A stretch of DNA of 64,000 nucleotides. It comes from Aureimonas psammosilenae (GTDB lineage: Bacteria; Pseudomonadota; Alphaproteobacteria; Rhizobiales; Rhizobiaceae). Positions 33,876 through 42,569 of the stretch are shown here, piece after piece. The translations under genes were made by a program, and so were the position numbers. How positions within the stretch are numbered: the stretch's first letter is position 1; the number at the start of each line of letters is the position of its first letter. The stretch covers positions 1 to 64,000 of the forward strand of contig NZ_WEZG01000007.1 in assembly GCF_009176975.1 (NCBI RefSeq). Direction: 5' to 3'. The notes under the pieces are model-generated. The model made no database searches. It had not been told where the DNA came from and saw only the letters and a list, made by a program, of their open reading frames with translations.

Positions 33876-34975
33876 CGGTCATCTCGACTTGTCGTATTGC
33901 TTCTGTCCAACGGTGACTGGGCGTCCGCTGTTGGTTCGGAGGATGATTGAACACCGCGCGTCGAAGGTTCGGCCTGCGAACTCCGACGGATTGCCTCAGA
34001 GTAAGGCACGCCGATCGGGCGTTGCTTCGCCTTCTCGCTGATGGCGCCGCGACGTCGCAGGGAACCGTCCGGCATATGCCAAGCGAGTGCGCCCCGTTCG
34101 GCTAGATAGCTCGGTAGGTATCCCGACAGGAGAATGCGCCAGTCCATCGGGATGCCCGGCTCGATGAGCTTGGCCAAATCGAAGATCACGGTCGTACAGT
34201 TTGCGGTAAGCGTATTGTAGAATGCTGGTTCGCGCGCCAACAGGTTGCCGGCTTGGACGTAGTTCAGGAACAGAGCGATCCTTGTCTGCTTGGGAAGCGC
34301 CAGCGGGTAGAGATAAGTGTCTTCTCCCCGCATGTTGGTGCGCAGGAAAATGATGTCGCGTTCCTCGGCCGCGATCAGCGACAGTTCGTAACTTTTGAAG
34401 AAGCCGGCAAGCGAGGAGAACTCCTCGCCCTTCTCCCGACGGATCTCGACGGAGAACACGACGCGCCGTCCGTCGGCGAAACCGAACGAGATCAGGGTGT
34501 GGGCTATGGCGTCCATGCCCCAATAGGACAGGACGAGATCGGTTTCGGTTAATTCGGTGAGATCGTAGGTTTCGGTCCGCCAGCGCTCGATGGCATCCGA
34601 TTGCGTGCGCCATTCGAAGTCACGGACATTGTCCAGCGTGACCTTGTCGCCTTCCACACGTCCCGTAACAATACGCGAAACGTCGGGAGCCCAATCGCGA
34701 TCGAGTCGTGGCTGAAGCGTGAACCACCAGCCGACAAAGCCGAAAGCGAGCAGTGCCAGTACAGTCCACGGGATCCAGGATCGTCGTATCCGAATGAATA
34801 CGACGAGACAGATAAGGCAGGCCATCCACGCCGCGACGCCGGTGGCTCGTAGATATTGCGCGCCTTCGATATGAAACCATAGCGCCAGGCTGCTCCAGCC
34901 AAGCGCCAAAAGCGCCAGGATCGCGATCGCTGTGTTCAGGACGATAAGAACGAGGTGCCGCACGATTTGCATCAC
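33872..34975 (-). CDS. DUF4105 membrane protein
   Basis: The 367-residue protein has two or three N-terminal membrane helices (about 6-28, 44-62, 70-88) and then a DUF4105-type domain. Signatures are VRDFEWRTQSDAIERWRTET (near 117), LSYWGMDAIAHTLISFGFAD, TNMRGEDTYLYPLALP and FYNTLTANCTTVIFDLAKL. The conserved Cys is in ANCTT and the His in AHT. The Cys/His spacing resembles papain-fold (NlpC/P60-related) enzymes; a peptidase or acyltransferase role is possible but unproven. A low-complexity tail ends the protein. GTG 34975 overlaps the hydrolase gene by 4 bp. Confidence 0.82.
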   Translation of the reverse strand: MMQIVRHLVLIVLNTAIAILALLALGWSSLALWFHIEGAQYLRATGVAAWMACLICLVVFIRIRRSWIPWTVLALLAFGFVGWWFTLQPRLDRDWAPDVSRIVTGRVEGDKVTLDNVRDFEWRTQSDAIERWRTETYDLTELTETDLVLSYWGMDAIAHTLISFGFADGRRVVFSVEIRREKGEEFSSLAGFFKSYELSLIAAEERDIIFLRTNMRGEDTYLYPLALPKQTRIALFLNYVQAGNLLAREPAFYNTLTANCTTVIFDLAKLIEPGIPMDWRILLSGYLPSYLAERGALAWHMPDGSLRRRGAISEKAKQRPIGVPYSEAIRRSSQAEPSTRGVQSSSEPTADAQSPLDRSNTTSRDDR

Positions 34976-36216
34976 CGTCCAGTCGCCGAGCGAAGCGAAC
35001 CGTCGAGGTTGCGCCCTGTATCCTCGACGCCCTCGCGAAGGCGGCGGCGGGCTTCCGGGCTGACCAGCGCGCCCGGAATGTTTGCCGTCGCCCCGATCGC
35101 CGAGCCGACGCCTTGCGCCGTTCCGATCGCGGTGGCCCCGATCGTATCAGCGAGACTGAGATTGTTGTCGGATACCTTGTCTCCCGCGATCAAGCGCCGC
35201 CCTATTGCCTGCACAACGTCAGCGCTTTCGGCGAATTTCGTATGGTTCAGGCTGTCGCCGGCGCGGATGCCGCTGAGATCGACGACGCGGATGCCCCGCT
35301 CCTGAAAGGCGGCCTGGACGTCCGGTTTCGTCAGGTCCACGGCGCCCAAGCGCTGCACACCGCCCGCGAGACGCCGCGACACGAGAAGCGCGCGGTCGTC
35401 CTGCGAGGTGAAGATGGTGATGCGGTCCTGCGCCGGGCCGATGTCGTTCAACTGCTCGCGGAACACGTCGACGTCGAGGTCGGGCGAGGCGAGGACGATG
35501 TTGCGCAGCTTGTCCGGCAGCCGGCCCTGGCGGATTGCGAGCTGGCGCATCGCTTCCATCGCCAGCCAGCTTCCCATGGAATGCGCCATGAGGGTGATCT
35601 CGCCGACATCAGGCCTGGCGGCAGCCTGGGCGATCATCGCTTCCAGGCTGTCGCGCGAGTAGTTCGCGCTTTCCCGGTCGTAGAGATAGCCAAAGATCGA
35701 CCCGCGCGAGGGCCAGGTGAAGAGGATCGGCGCGGCGTTGACGCCGGTGTCGTGGCTGATCTGCGCGAAGCGGAAGACAGATTCCTCGTAGGTCGAGTTG
35801 AAGCCGTGGACGAAGATCAGGACCCGCTTCTTGGGGCCGGCGACCCGCTTGTACCACGACCGGGCGCCTTTGGTGTCGAGGGACGCGACCTTCAGGGTCA
35901 CGAACTCCTTTGCCGGATTGCCGGGATTGCGCGGGGGATAGATGACCTGTCCCGGCTTGCGAACCTCATCCGGCGGGATCGACACGAGGATGTTCTCGAT
36001 CGACAGGCCTGGCCCCCGATCCCCCCCGAAGATGACGCCCGGCACGGACGACGGTGCCCTAGTGGTCGCGACCAGCATGTCCACGAGATGGGCATCCGGC
36101 ACGGTTCTGGAAACCGGCAGGAGCGTCGCGTAGGGGCGCGATGCACAGCCCGAAAGGCAGATCGAGACGATCAGAAGCGAGCGAACCATCGGGCGTCCAG
36201 CAACTCTCGCTTTCAT
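34972..36216 (-). CDS. Alpha/beta-hydrolase lipoprotein (DUF900 type)
   Basis: The 414-residue protein has a lipoprotein signal (RSLLIVSICLSGCAS; the Cys of LSGC would be lipid-modified). The DUF900 hydrolase fold follows: VATTRAPSS near 48, LIFVHGFNSTYEESVFRFAQ near 131 (oxyanion region), TWPSRG, and the nucleophile elbow MAHSMGSWLAMEAM near 206. Asp in LASPDLDVDVF and His in NHTKF complete a likely Ser-Asp-His triad. The enzyme would sit in the periplasm or on a membrane as an esterase or lipase of unknown substrate. The start overlaps the RND gene by 4 bp, so it is co-translated with an efflux pump, which is an unusual partnership. Confidence 0.85.
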   Translation of the reverse strand: MKARVAGRPMVRSLLIVSICLSGCASRPYATLLPVSRTVPDAHLVDMLVATTRAPSSVPGVIFGGDRGPGLSIENILVSIPPDEVRKPGQVIYPPRNPGNPAKEFVTLKVASLDTKGARSWYKRVAGPKKRVLIFVHGFNSTYEESVFRFAQISHDTGVNAAPILFTWPSRGSIFGYLYDRESANYSRDSLEAMIAQAAARPDVGEITLMAHSMGSWLAMEAMRQLAIRQGRLPDKLRNIVLASPDLDVDVFREQLNDIGPAQDRITIFTSQDDRALLVSRRLAGGVQRLGAVDLTKPDVQAAFQERGIRVVDLSGIRAGDSLNHTKFAESADVVQAIGRRLIAGDKVSDNNLSLADTIGATAIGTAQGVGSAIGATANIPGALVSPEARRRLREGVEDTGRNLDGSLRSATGR

Positions 36217-39200
36217 GTCGCCACCGCTTCGCTCGAGCCGCCTTCCGGCGCCGAGCCGGCACCGTCATGCCCATCGCCGGCCCCGTGTCCTTCAGGCGCT
36301 CCGGTCTCGGTCGGCTTGATGCGGAACCAAGCGACATAGAGCGCCGGCAGGAACAGAAGGGTCAGAACCGTGCCGACGATGATGCCGCCCATCATCGCGA
36401 AGGCCATCGGCCCCCAGAAGATCTCGCGCGAGATCGGGATCAGAGCGAGAGAAGCCGCCGCCGCCGTCAGCATGATCGGCCGCATGCGGTGCTCGGTGGC
36501 GTCGAGCACCGCATCCCAACGCCCCCAACCTTCCTTGATGTGGTCTTCGATCTGCACCACCAGGATCACCGAGTTCCGGATAAGGATGCCGATCAGCGCC
36601 AGGACGCCGAGGATCGCCACGAAGCCGAGCGGGGCGCCCGAGGTCACCAAGGCGACTACGACGCCGATCAGACCGAGCGGGGCGACGGCGATCACCAGGA
36701 AAAGCCGCTGGAAGCTCTGCAACTGGAACATCAGAAGCGTCGTCATCGTCAGGAGCATCAGCGGCAGCACGCCGGCAATCGGACCCTGGCCCTTGCCGCT
36801 TTCCTCAACCGCGCCGCCGGTCGCCAGAACGTAGGCCGGCGGGAGCTTGGCGCGGAACTCGTCGATCTTCTGCGTCAGCTCGGCGTCGATCGTTGCCGGT
36901 TGTGCGTCGGTGATCACCGTCGCCTTGACGGTGATCGTCGGCACGCGGTCCCGACGCCAGATGAAGGGTTGCTCCATCTCGTAGTGGAAGTTCGCGATCG
37001 CCGCGAGAGGGATGACCCGTCCGTCCTGAGTGTTGATCTGCAGGTTCTGCAAGGTTTCGATGGAAGTTCGGTCGGCCGCTCGTGCCCGGCTGACGACGTT
37101 CACAAGGTAAATTCTGTCCCGGATCTGCGTCGCCGTTGTGCCGCCGACGACATTCGCCAGAACGGAGGAAACATCCTGCGAGGAGATGCCGAGCTGACGC
37201 GCCTTGTCCTGCAGCAAGTTCACCTGCACGACGCGTGCTGGCCCGTTCCAATCGAGCGTGACGCGGCCGGTGTTGGAGTTGGCGCCGACGATGCCGGCGA
37301 CCTCCTGCGCGTAGGCTCGCACCTTCTGCAGGTCCGGGCCGCTCATTCGGTACTGGATCGGACGACCGACGGGAGGGCCGATATCCATCGTATGGACGAA
37401 GACATCCGTGCCGACGAACTTTTTCTCTCCGAGATCGCGCAGTCGTGCGATGACGCGGTTCCTCGCCTCGATGTCCTTGGTCATGATGACCATCTGCCCG
37501 TAGTTCGGGCTCGCCGGCTGCACGTCGAAGGACAGAACGAAGCGCACGGCGCCCTGACCGACATAGGACGACCAGTAAAGGATGTCGGAATCGTCGCGGA
37601 GCTCACCTTCGAAGCGGTCCATCTCCGCTCGCGTTTCAAAGATCGAGGCGTTCTGCGGCGCCGTCCAGTCGACCACTACTTCCGGGCGGTCCGAGGTCGG
37701 GAAGAATTGCTGCTGGACGAAGCCCATGCCGTAGATCGAGCCCGCGAACAGCGCGAGCGTCGCGGCGATCGTCAGCCACTTGAAGCGGACGCAGAAACGC
37801 AGGAGCGCGGCGAAGGCGCGGGCGAGGAAACCCTTCTTGTCCGAATGCTTCTTCATCGATTTCGGCATGAACGTCACGCCGAGGATTGGCATGAAGACCA
37901 CCGCGACGAGCCACGAAACCACGAGCGAGACGGCGATCACCACGAAGAGCGTGAAGGTGAACTCGCCCGCGTTGCTGTTGTTGAGACCGACGGGCATGAA
38001 GCTCGCGACGGTGACGAGGGTGCCGGTCAGCATCGGGAAGGCGGTGGAGGTGTAGATATACGTCGCCGCCTTGTGCAGGCTGTCGCCGACCTCGAGGCGC
38101 GCCACCATCATCTCGATCGCGATCATAGCGTCGTCCACGAGGAGGCCGAGCGCGATGATCAGCGCGCCGAGCGAGATGCGCTGCAGGGAGATGCCGCTAT
38201 ATTGCATCGCCAGGAAGGTGATGGCGAGCGTGAGCGGGATCGCCAGCGTGACGATGAAGCCGGCTCGCATGCCGAGGCTGAGGAAGGACACGGCGAGAAC
38301 GATGACGATCGCCTCGATCAGCGCCTTCGTGAAGCCGCCGACGGCTTCTTCCACGACGTGCGGCTGATCGGAGACGAGATGCAGTCCGACGCCCACGGGC
38401 AACTGCGACTCGACGATGCGCATCTCGCTCGTCAGCGCTTCGCCGAATTTGAGAAGGTTGCCGCCAGCCCGCATGCCGATCGCCAACCCGATCGCCGGCT
38501 CTCCCTTGTAGCGGAAAAGCGACTGGGGTGGGTCGGCATAGGTCCGGTTGATCGTCGCCACGTCCGACAGCCGGAAATAGCGGTCGTTCACCCAGAGATT
38601 GAGAATGCGCAGGCTGTCCTCGGAGGCGAACTGCCCGTTGACTCGCACTGCGATCCGCTCGCCGTCCGCGTTGATGGTCCCCGATGAAGAGACGGCGTTC
38701 TGTGCCGCCAGGGCATCGATGACGGCTTGCTGGCTGAGGCCTAGCGCGGCAATGCGGCGAACCGAGAATTCGAGATAAACGACCTCGTCCTGGGCGCCGA
38801 TCAGGTTCACCTTGCCGACGTCCGGGACCGCCGTGATCTTGGCGCGCGCCGCTTCGGCATAATCGCGCAACTGGCGCTGGCTGACGCCGTCGGCCGTCAG
38901 GGCGTAGATGTTGCCGAAGACGTCGCCGAAATCGTCGTTGAAGGTGGGTCCCTGCACACCGGACGGCAGCTGGGACCGGATGTCCGAGATGATGTTGCGT
39001 ACCCGCACCCATTGCTGGGGTACCAGCGCCGCCTTCGTCGTATCGAGAAGATAGACGTAGATCGTCGTCGAGCCGGGTGAGGTCAGGCTTTTGGTGTAGT
39101 CGAGCTGCGGCAGCTCTTCGAGCTTCTTCTCGATCCGCTCGGTCACTTGATTGACCGTTTCCTCCAGCGTTGCACCGGGCCAATTCGCCTGGATGATCAT

Positions 39201-39341
39201 CGTCTTGATCGTGAAGTTCGGATCTTCCTCGCGACCGAGGTTGACGTAGGCCAGGGCCCCCGCCACGGCGAAGACGATCATGAAGTACCAGACGAGCGAG
39301 CGATGCCCGAGCGCCCACTCGGAAAGGTTGAAGCGCTTCAA
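36213..39341 (-). CDS. RND-family multidrug efflux permease (HAE1-type, TriC/MexK-like)
   Basis: The 1042-residue permease has the expected two-fold RND layout with 12 membrane helices: one at about 13-33, the first bundle at 335-500, a single one near 530, and the second bundle at 855-1015. Visible motifs include GALIIALGLLVDDAMIAIEM (TM4 with the proton-relay Asp pair DD), PMLTGTLVTVASFMP, and the second-half GVLALIGILIRNSVILVVQI. The start is TTG 39341, overlapping the adaptor stop. It exports substrates out of the periplasm or inner membrane using the proton gradient. Two adaptors precede it, as in TriABC-type pumps. No outer-membrane channel gene is present in the window, so a TolC-like partner elsewhere is needed. 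Confidence 0.95.
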   Translation of the reverse strand: MKRFNLSEWALGHRSLVWYFMIVFAVAGALAYVNLGREEDPNFTIKTMIIQANWPGATLEETVNQVTERIEKKLEELPQLDYTKSLTSPGSTTIYVYLLDTTKAALVPQQWVRVRNIISDIRSQLPSGVQGPTFNDDFGDVFGNIYALTADGVSQRQLRDYAEAARAKITAVPDVGKVNLIGAQDEVVYLEFSVRRIAALGLSQQAVIDALAAQNAVSSSGTINADGERIAVRVNGQFASEDSLRILNLWVNDRYFRLSDVATINRTYADPPQSLFRYKGEPAIGLAIGMRAGGNLLKFGEALTSEMRIVESQLPVGVGLHLVSDQPHVVEEAVGGFTKALIEAIVIVLAVSFLSLGMRAGFIVTLAIPLTLAITFLAMQYSGISLQRISLGALIIALGLLVDDAMIAIEMMVARLEVGDSLHKAATYIYTSTAFPMLTGTLVTVASFMPVGLNNSNAGEFTFTLFVVIAVSLVVSWLVAVVFMPILGVTFMPKSMKKHSDKKGFLARAFAALLRFCVRFKWLTIAATLALFAGSIYGMGFVQQQFFPTSDRPEVVVDWTAPQNASIFETRAEMDRFEGELRDDSDILYWSSYVGQGAVRFVLSFDVQPASPNYGQMVIMTKDIEARNRVIARLRDLGEKKFVGTDVFVHTMDIGPPVGRPIQYRMSGPDLQKVRAYAQEVAGIVGANSNTGRVTLDWNGPARVVQVNLLQDKARQLGISSQDVSSVLANVVGGTTATQIRDRIYLVNVVSRARAADRTSIETLQNLQINTQDGRVIPLAAIANFHYEMEQPFIWRRDRVPTITVKATVITDAQPATIDAELTQKIDEFRAKLPPAYVLATGGAVEESGKGQGPIAGVLPLMLLTMTTLLMFQLQSFQRLFLVIAVAPLGLIGVVVALVTSGAPLGFVAILGVLALIGILIRNSVILVVQIEDHIKEGWGRWDAVLDATEHRMRPIMLTAAAASLALIPISREIFWGPMAFAMMGGIIVGTVLTLLFLPALYVAWFRIKPTETGAPEGHGAGDGHDGAGSAPEGGSSEAVAT

Positions 39342-40414
39342 AGTGCCAGTTCCTGCTGAGTCTTCACGGATTGACCGTCCTTTAGGGAATAAGCGCCGGC
39401 AGTGACGACGCGCATTCCGGGCTCGAGGCCGGACGCGACATGCACGACGGAGCCTTCTTCGCTGGCGATCGTCACGGCGCGTTTCGACACGGTCGACTTC
39501 GCTTCGTCGACGACCCAGACGAAGGTGCTGTCCTTGGTGCGAAGCAGGGCGGTTTTGGGCAGGCTAATCGCCTGGTCGTCGCCCACGTCCATGCGGGCGT
39601 CGACGGTGGTCCCAAGCCGGAATGCCGGCGAGGGATCGGCAAGCGTGATGCGAACGCGGCGGCTGCGCGTCGCGGCATCCGAACTCGGCGCGATCTCGCG
39701 GATACTGCCCCGCACCTTCTGGCGTGGGTCGATCTGAAGAGTGACCGTGAAAGGCTGACCGACCGACAAAGAGCCAACCATATCTTCCGCGACGTCGATC
39801 ACCGCCTCACGCACGTCGGCCTGCGCCACCGTGACCGCCGTCTGCCCGACGCTGGCGATCTGGCCGACCTCGACCGAGACGCCCGTGACGATGCCGTTCG
39901 TTTCCGAGACGAGACGCGTGTAGCTCAGTTCCTCCCGCGCTTTGGCGAGATCCGAGCGCCGGTTGATGACGGTGGACTGCGCTGTTGCGAACTGCTGCTC
40001 GGCCGTATCGAGTTGGGCCTGCGGACTGGCGTTCAGCCGCACCAGCGCGGCCTGCCGATCACGCGTCGCCTTCGCGTTTTCCAGTTGCGCCTCGGCGGCG
40101 GCCAAGTCGCCTTCGAGGGAGCGAACGGAAAGCGCCTGCGCCTGCTGGTCGAGCGAGGCGAGGAGCTGCCCCGCCGCGATTGTGTCGCCGACATCGACGT
40201 TGCGGCCGGTGACGCGGCCGAGAACGCGGAAAGCCAGATCGCGCGAGTAGCGAGGCTGAACGGAGCCGGCGAAGCTGGCCGGCTCCACGGCCGTCGGCTC
40301 GGCGCGTACGGACAGGACCGGACGCACGGGCGGCGGCGGCGCTTCGTGTTCGCCGCAGCCCGCAAGAAGGCATGCCGCGCAGGCCATGCCAATAAAAGGA
40401 ATGGACGATCTCAT
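39338..40414 (-). CDS. Second periplasmic adaptor (HlyD/MFP) of the RND pump
   Basis: ATG 40414 gives 358 residues with a lipoprotein-type signal (IGMACAACLLAGCGEHE). The adaptor order is normal: beta-barrel start (FAGSVQPRYSRDLAFRVLGR), lipoyl half (VDVGDTIAAGQLLASLD), alpha-hairpin coiled coil (AQLENAKATRDRQAALV to about 155), second lipoyl half (LVSETNGIVTGVSVEVGQIA), then beta-barrel and membrane-proximal domain. It overlaps the upstream adaptor and the downstream permease by 4 bp each. Two non-identical adaptors in one operon is the TriA/TriB arrangement. Confidence 0.92.
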   Translation of the reverse strand: MRSSIPFIGMACAACLLAGCGEHEAPPPPVRPVLSVRAEPTAVEPASFAGSVQPRYSRDLAFRVLGRVTGRNVDVGDTIAAGQLLASLDQQAQALSVRSLEGDLAAAEAQLENAKATRDRQAALVRLNASPQAQLDTAEQQFATAQSTVINRRSDLAKAREELSYTRLVSETNGIVTGVSVEVGQIASVGQTAVTVAQADVREAVIDVAEDMVGSLSVGQPFTVTLQIDPRQKVRGSIREIAPSSDAATRSRRVRITLADPSPAFRLGTTVDARMDVGDDQAISLPKTALLRTKDSTFVWVVDEAKSTVSKRAVTIASEEGSVVHVASGLEPGMRVVTAGAYSLKDGQSVKTQQELAL

Positions 40415-41517
40415 GCTCCGGCGTCTCCGGCCAGCGCCACGACCTGCCCCGCACGGAGAAGTTGCGCTCCGGCGGTGACGACTTTCTCGCCGTCCCGAAC
40501 GCCGTCCGAAACGAAGACACGGCCGGTCCGGTAATCGGCGATGGTGACGGACCGTAGCGAGACGGCATTGGTCGCGGCGTCCACCACCCAAACCGCGGCG
40601 CCGTGCGCATCCGCTGACAATGCGGTCCATGGAAGCTCGACGAGCGGCCGGACCTTCGTACGGCCGACACCCTCTACCGCCGCGCCGAGGCCCATTCCGG
40701 ACGGCGGATCGATGAGCGTCGTACGGACACGGACCGTTCCGGTCTGAGTGTCGAAAGTTGGTGAGATCTCGCGCACGCGGGCCTTCGACACGACCTTCGG
40801 ATCGCCGACGAGGCGCACTTCAAAATCCACCTTGGGCGATGCTTCTAAGAGAATTGCTTCGTAAGCGTTGAAGATCGCCTCACGCTCGCCGTCGTGGGCG
40901 AGTGTGAACACGGACTGCGCCGCGGCAGCCACCTGCCCGGTTTCCGTGTTGCGGGCCGTGATGATTCCGTCCGCGTCGGCGCGCAGTTCCGTGAAGCTGA
41001 GCTGCTTGCGCGCACTGCCGAGATTGGCTTCGGCCGTTGCGAGCGCGCCCTGCGCGTTGCGGAGTTGTTCCCGGGCATTCTCAAAGTTGCCTTTCGTCGT
41101 CACCCCGCTTTTGAGAAGCTGGCTCTGCCGGTCGAAAGTTACTTGCGCATCGCGAACAGAGCTTTGGCTTGAACGCACGGAAGCCTCGGCGGACGCGAAG
41201 TCGGCCAGTTGTTGTCTCGAATCGAGCTTGGCGAGAAGGTCGCCGGCCCGAACATGGCTGCTGACCTCGACGTAGCGCTCGATGACCTGCCCATCGATCT
41301 GGAAGGAAAGTTGACTTTCGACCCGCGCGGCAACGGAGCCGGTCAAGGAGATGTCGCTGCCGACCTGCTTGTAAGCGACCGATCGAACGACCACGCGCTC
41401 CGGCTGCTGTTGCGGCGGAGCGCTTTCGCTGCCGCACCCCGACGTGATGAAGGCGACAACGACCAAACTGCCCGTCGGAAAAAGCGGACTTGCAAGCAGA
41501 CGCAAGGGCAGTTCCAT
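40411..41517 (-). CDS. First periplasmic adaptor (HlyD/MFP) of the RND pump
   Basis: The 368-residue protein has an N-terminal lipoprotein-like signal (LVVVAFITSGCGSE). The lipoyl half (VEVSSHVRAGDLLAKLDSRQ) comes next, with a coiled-coil hairpin (about 100-170, ASVRSSQSSVRDAQVTFDRQ). The second lipoyl half is FTELRADADGIITARNTETG and the protein ends in the beta-barrel. It is clearly different in sequence from the second adaptor. It is first in the operon. The 5' leader of about 105 bp contains a perfect 15-bp inverted repeat (41549-41584), and the promoter with TetR-type operator lies at 41624-41652. Confidence 0.92.
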   Translation of the reverse strand: MELPLRLLASPLFPTGSLVVVAFITSGCGSESAPPQQQPERVVVRSVAYKQVGSDISLTGSVAARVESQLSFQIDGQVIERYVEVSSHVRAGDLLAKLDSRQQLADFASAEASVRSSQSSVRDAQVTFDRQSQLLKSGVTTKGNFENAREQLRNAQGALATAEANLGSARKQLSFTELRADADGIITARNTETGQVAAAAQSVFTLAHDGEREAIFNAYEAILLEASPKVDFEVRLVGDPKVVSKARVREISPTFDTQTGTVRVRTTLIDPPSGMGLGAAVEGVGRTKVRPLVELPWTALSADAHGAAVWVVDAATNAVSLRSVTIADYRTGRVFVSDGVRDGEKVVTAGAQLLRAGQVVALAGDAGA

Positions 41518-41548
41518 CCTTTTAGTAGAAAATGCATGGGTGAGCGTC

Positions 41549-41584
41549 CGCAGAGGTTCGAACGAGTATGTTCGAACCTCTGCG
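41549..41584. repeat. Perfect 15-bp inverted repeat in the efflux-operon leader
   Basis: CGCAGAGGTTCGAAC (41549-41563) and GTTCGAACCTCTGCG (41570-41584) are exact reverse complements with a 6-nt loop. It lies between the promoter and the first gene (start 41517). There is no T-run, so it could be an operator, an attenuator hairpin or an mRNA-stabilising stem. Confidence 0.85.
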
Positions 41585-41623
41585 TCCTTCAGTGGGACAG
41601 GGACAATTCACCCACGCAAAAGC

Positions 41624-41652
41624 GATATAGGTACGGAACCGTTCCGTATCAA
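41624..41652 (-). promoter_or_regulatory. Efflux-operon promoter with TetR-type operator in the spacer
   Basis: On the minus strand, TTGATA (41652-41647) and TATATC (41629-41624) are spaced by 17 bp. The palindrome TACGGAAC-c-GTTCCGTA (41632-41648) fills the spacer. A repressor bound here would block RNA polymerase. The TetR gene just upstream (41678-42352) is the likely repressor. Confidence 0.8.
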
Positions 41653-41677
41653 TACGCGCCGGGATAATATCTGTCTA

Positions 41678-42352
41678 TTATTCTGCCTGAGAGCGGATGG
41701 GGCGTTTCGGGCTTGGTCCGTAGCCCCGGACATAGAACTTCACGTATCGACGCAGGGCTTCGCGGTCGTCGGCGTTGATTTCGGCACTGCGCAGGCCGAG
41801 ACTGGCCTGCCGGAACAGTGGAGTGACCCCGCCATCGATAAGACGCCAAGCCGCTTCATGGATGTCGTCGATCTCAAGGACACCGACATGGTTGGCTTCA
41901 TTCAGCACTTCGCAAATGCCGACGATAATGCGGTCCTTGGTTCGCTCGACTGTTTTTGCGATCTCTGGAAAACGCATCGCAACGGAAGCGACTATTCTTT
42001 CGAATTCGATGATCTCGGTTTGCAGCAGGCCGTCGAGATGACGAATCAAGATGTCTTCTAAAGCAGCTTGTATGCCGGATCGCTGCAGTTGCACCGGGAT
42101 AACGTCGGGAAAGCGCTCCTCGGCAATCTGCATGCAGACCGCTTCGAAAAGTTGTGCCTTATCGCTAAAACGAGCGTAGAATGTCTTCTTGGAGATCTTC
42201 GCCTGGACGACGATTTCGTCAATGCTTGTGTTGTCGTATCCGTTCTTCAGCAGCATCTGACGGGCGACGCCGACAATGAGAGCGGTCAACTCGTTCGCCT
42301 GCCGAGCAGAGGGTCGGCCGGGCGAACGTCGCGTGACTGAATCTATGGGCAT
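41678..42352 (-). CDS. TetR-family repressor of the efflux operon
   Basis: The 224-residue protein has an N-terminal HTH of the TetR type: ALIVGVARQMLLKNGYDNTS, then IDEIVVQAKISKKTFYARFS. A C-terminal ligand-binding domain (about 75-205) with a TetR_C-like AcrR/NalC arrangement follows. It is encoded on the same strand directly before the pump operon, and its stop is 26 bp from the -35 box of the operon promoter. It probably releases the operator TACGGAAC-c-GTTCCGTA when it binds a pump substrate. Its own promoter lies in 42353-42570, where no boxes stand out. Confidence 0.9.
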   Translation of the reverse strand: MPIDSVTRRSPGRPSARQANELTALIVGVARQMLLKNGYDNTSIDEIVVQAKISKKTFYARFSDKAQLFEAVCMQIAEERFPDVIPVQLQRSGIQAALEDILIRHLDGLLQTEIIEFERIVASVAMRFPEIAKTVERTKDRIIVGICEVLNEANHVGVLEIDDIHEAAWRLIDGGVTPLFRQASLGLRSAEINADDREALRRYVKFYVRGYGPSPKRPIRSQAE

Positions 42353-42569
42353 ACGCTAGGCTGCTTCCCATTTCGCGGCAGGCGAACTCCCCACGCGTGG
42401 CGAAAGCGCGAAGATCCGGTCAGCCCGTCGATCATCATTTCGCTTACGTCTTCAAGAGGTAGTAAAACGTCGCTGTGCCATATGCTACCGCACATCGATG
42501 GCTTATACCAACGAGCGTAATTTCTGACCCGTTGGGGTTTTCAGGGGCGCGTTGGTCTAATTCAGGGTT

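Noticed and set aside
36141-38687. 848-codon plus-strand frame opposite the RND permease
   Set aside because: Highly charged, low-complexity peptide typical of an antisense frame in GC-rich DNA; the permease on the other strand has all family motifs.
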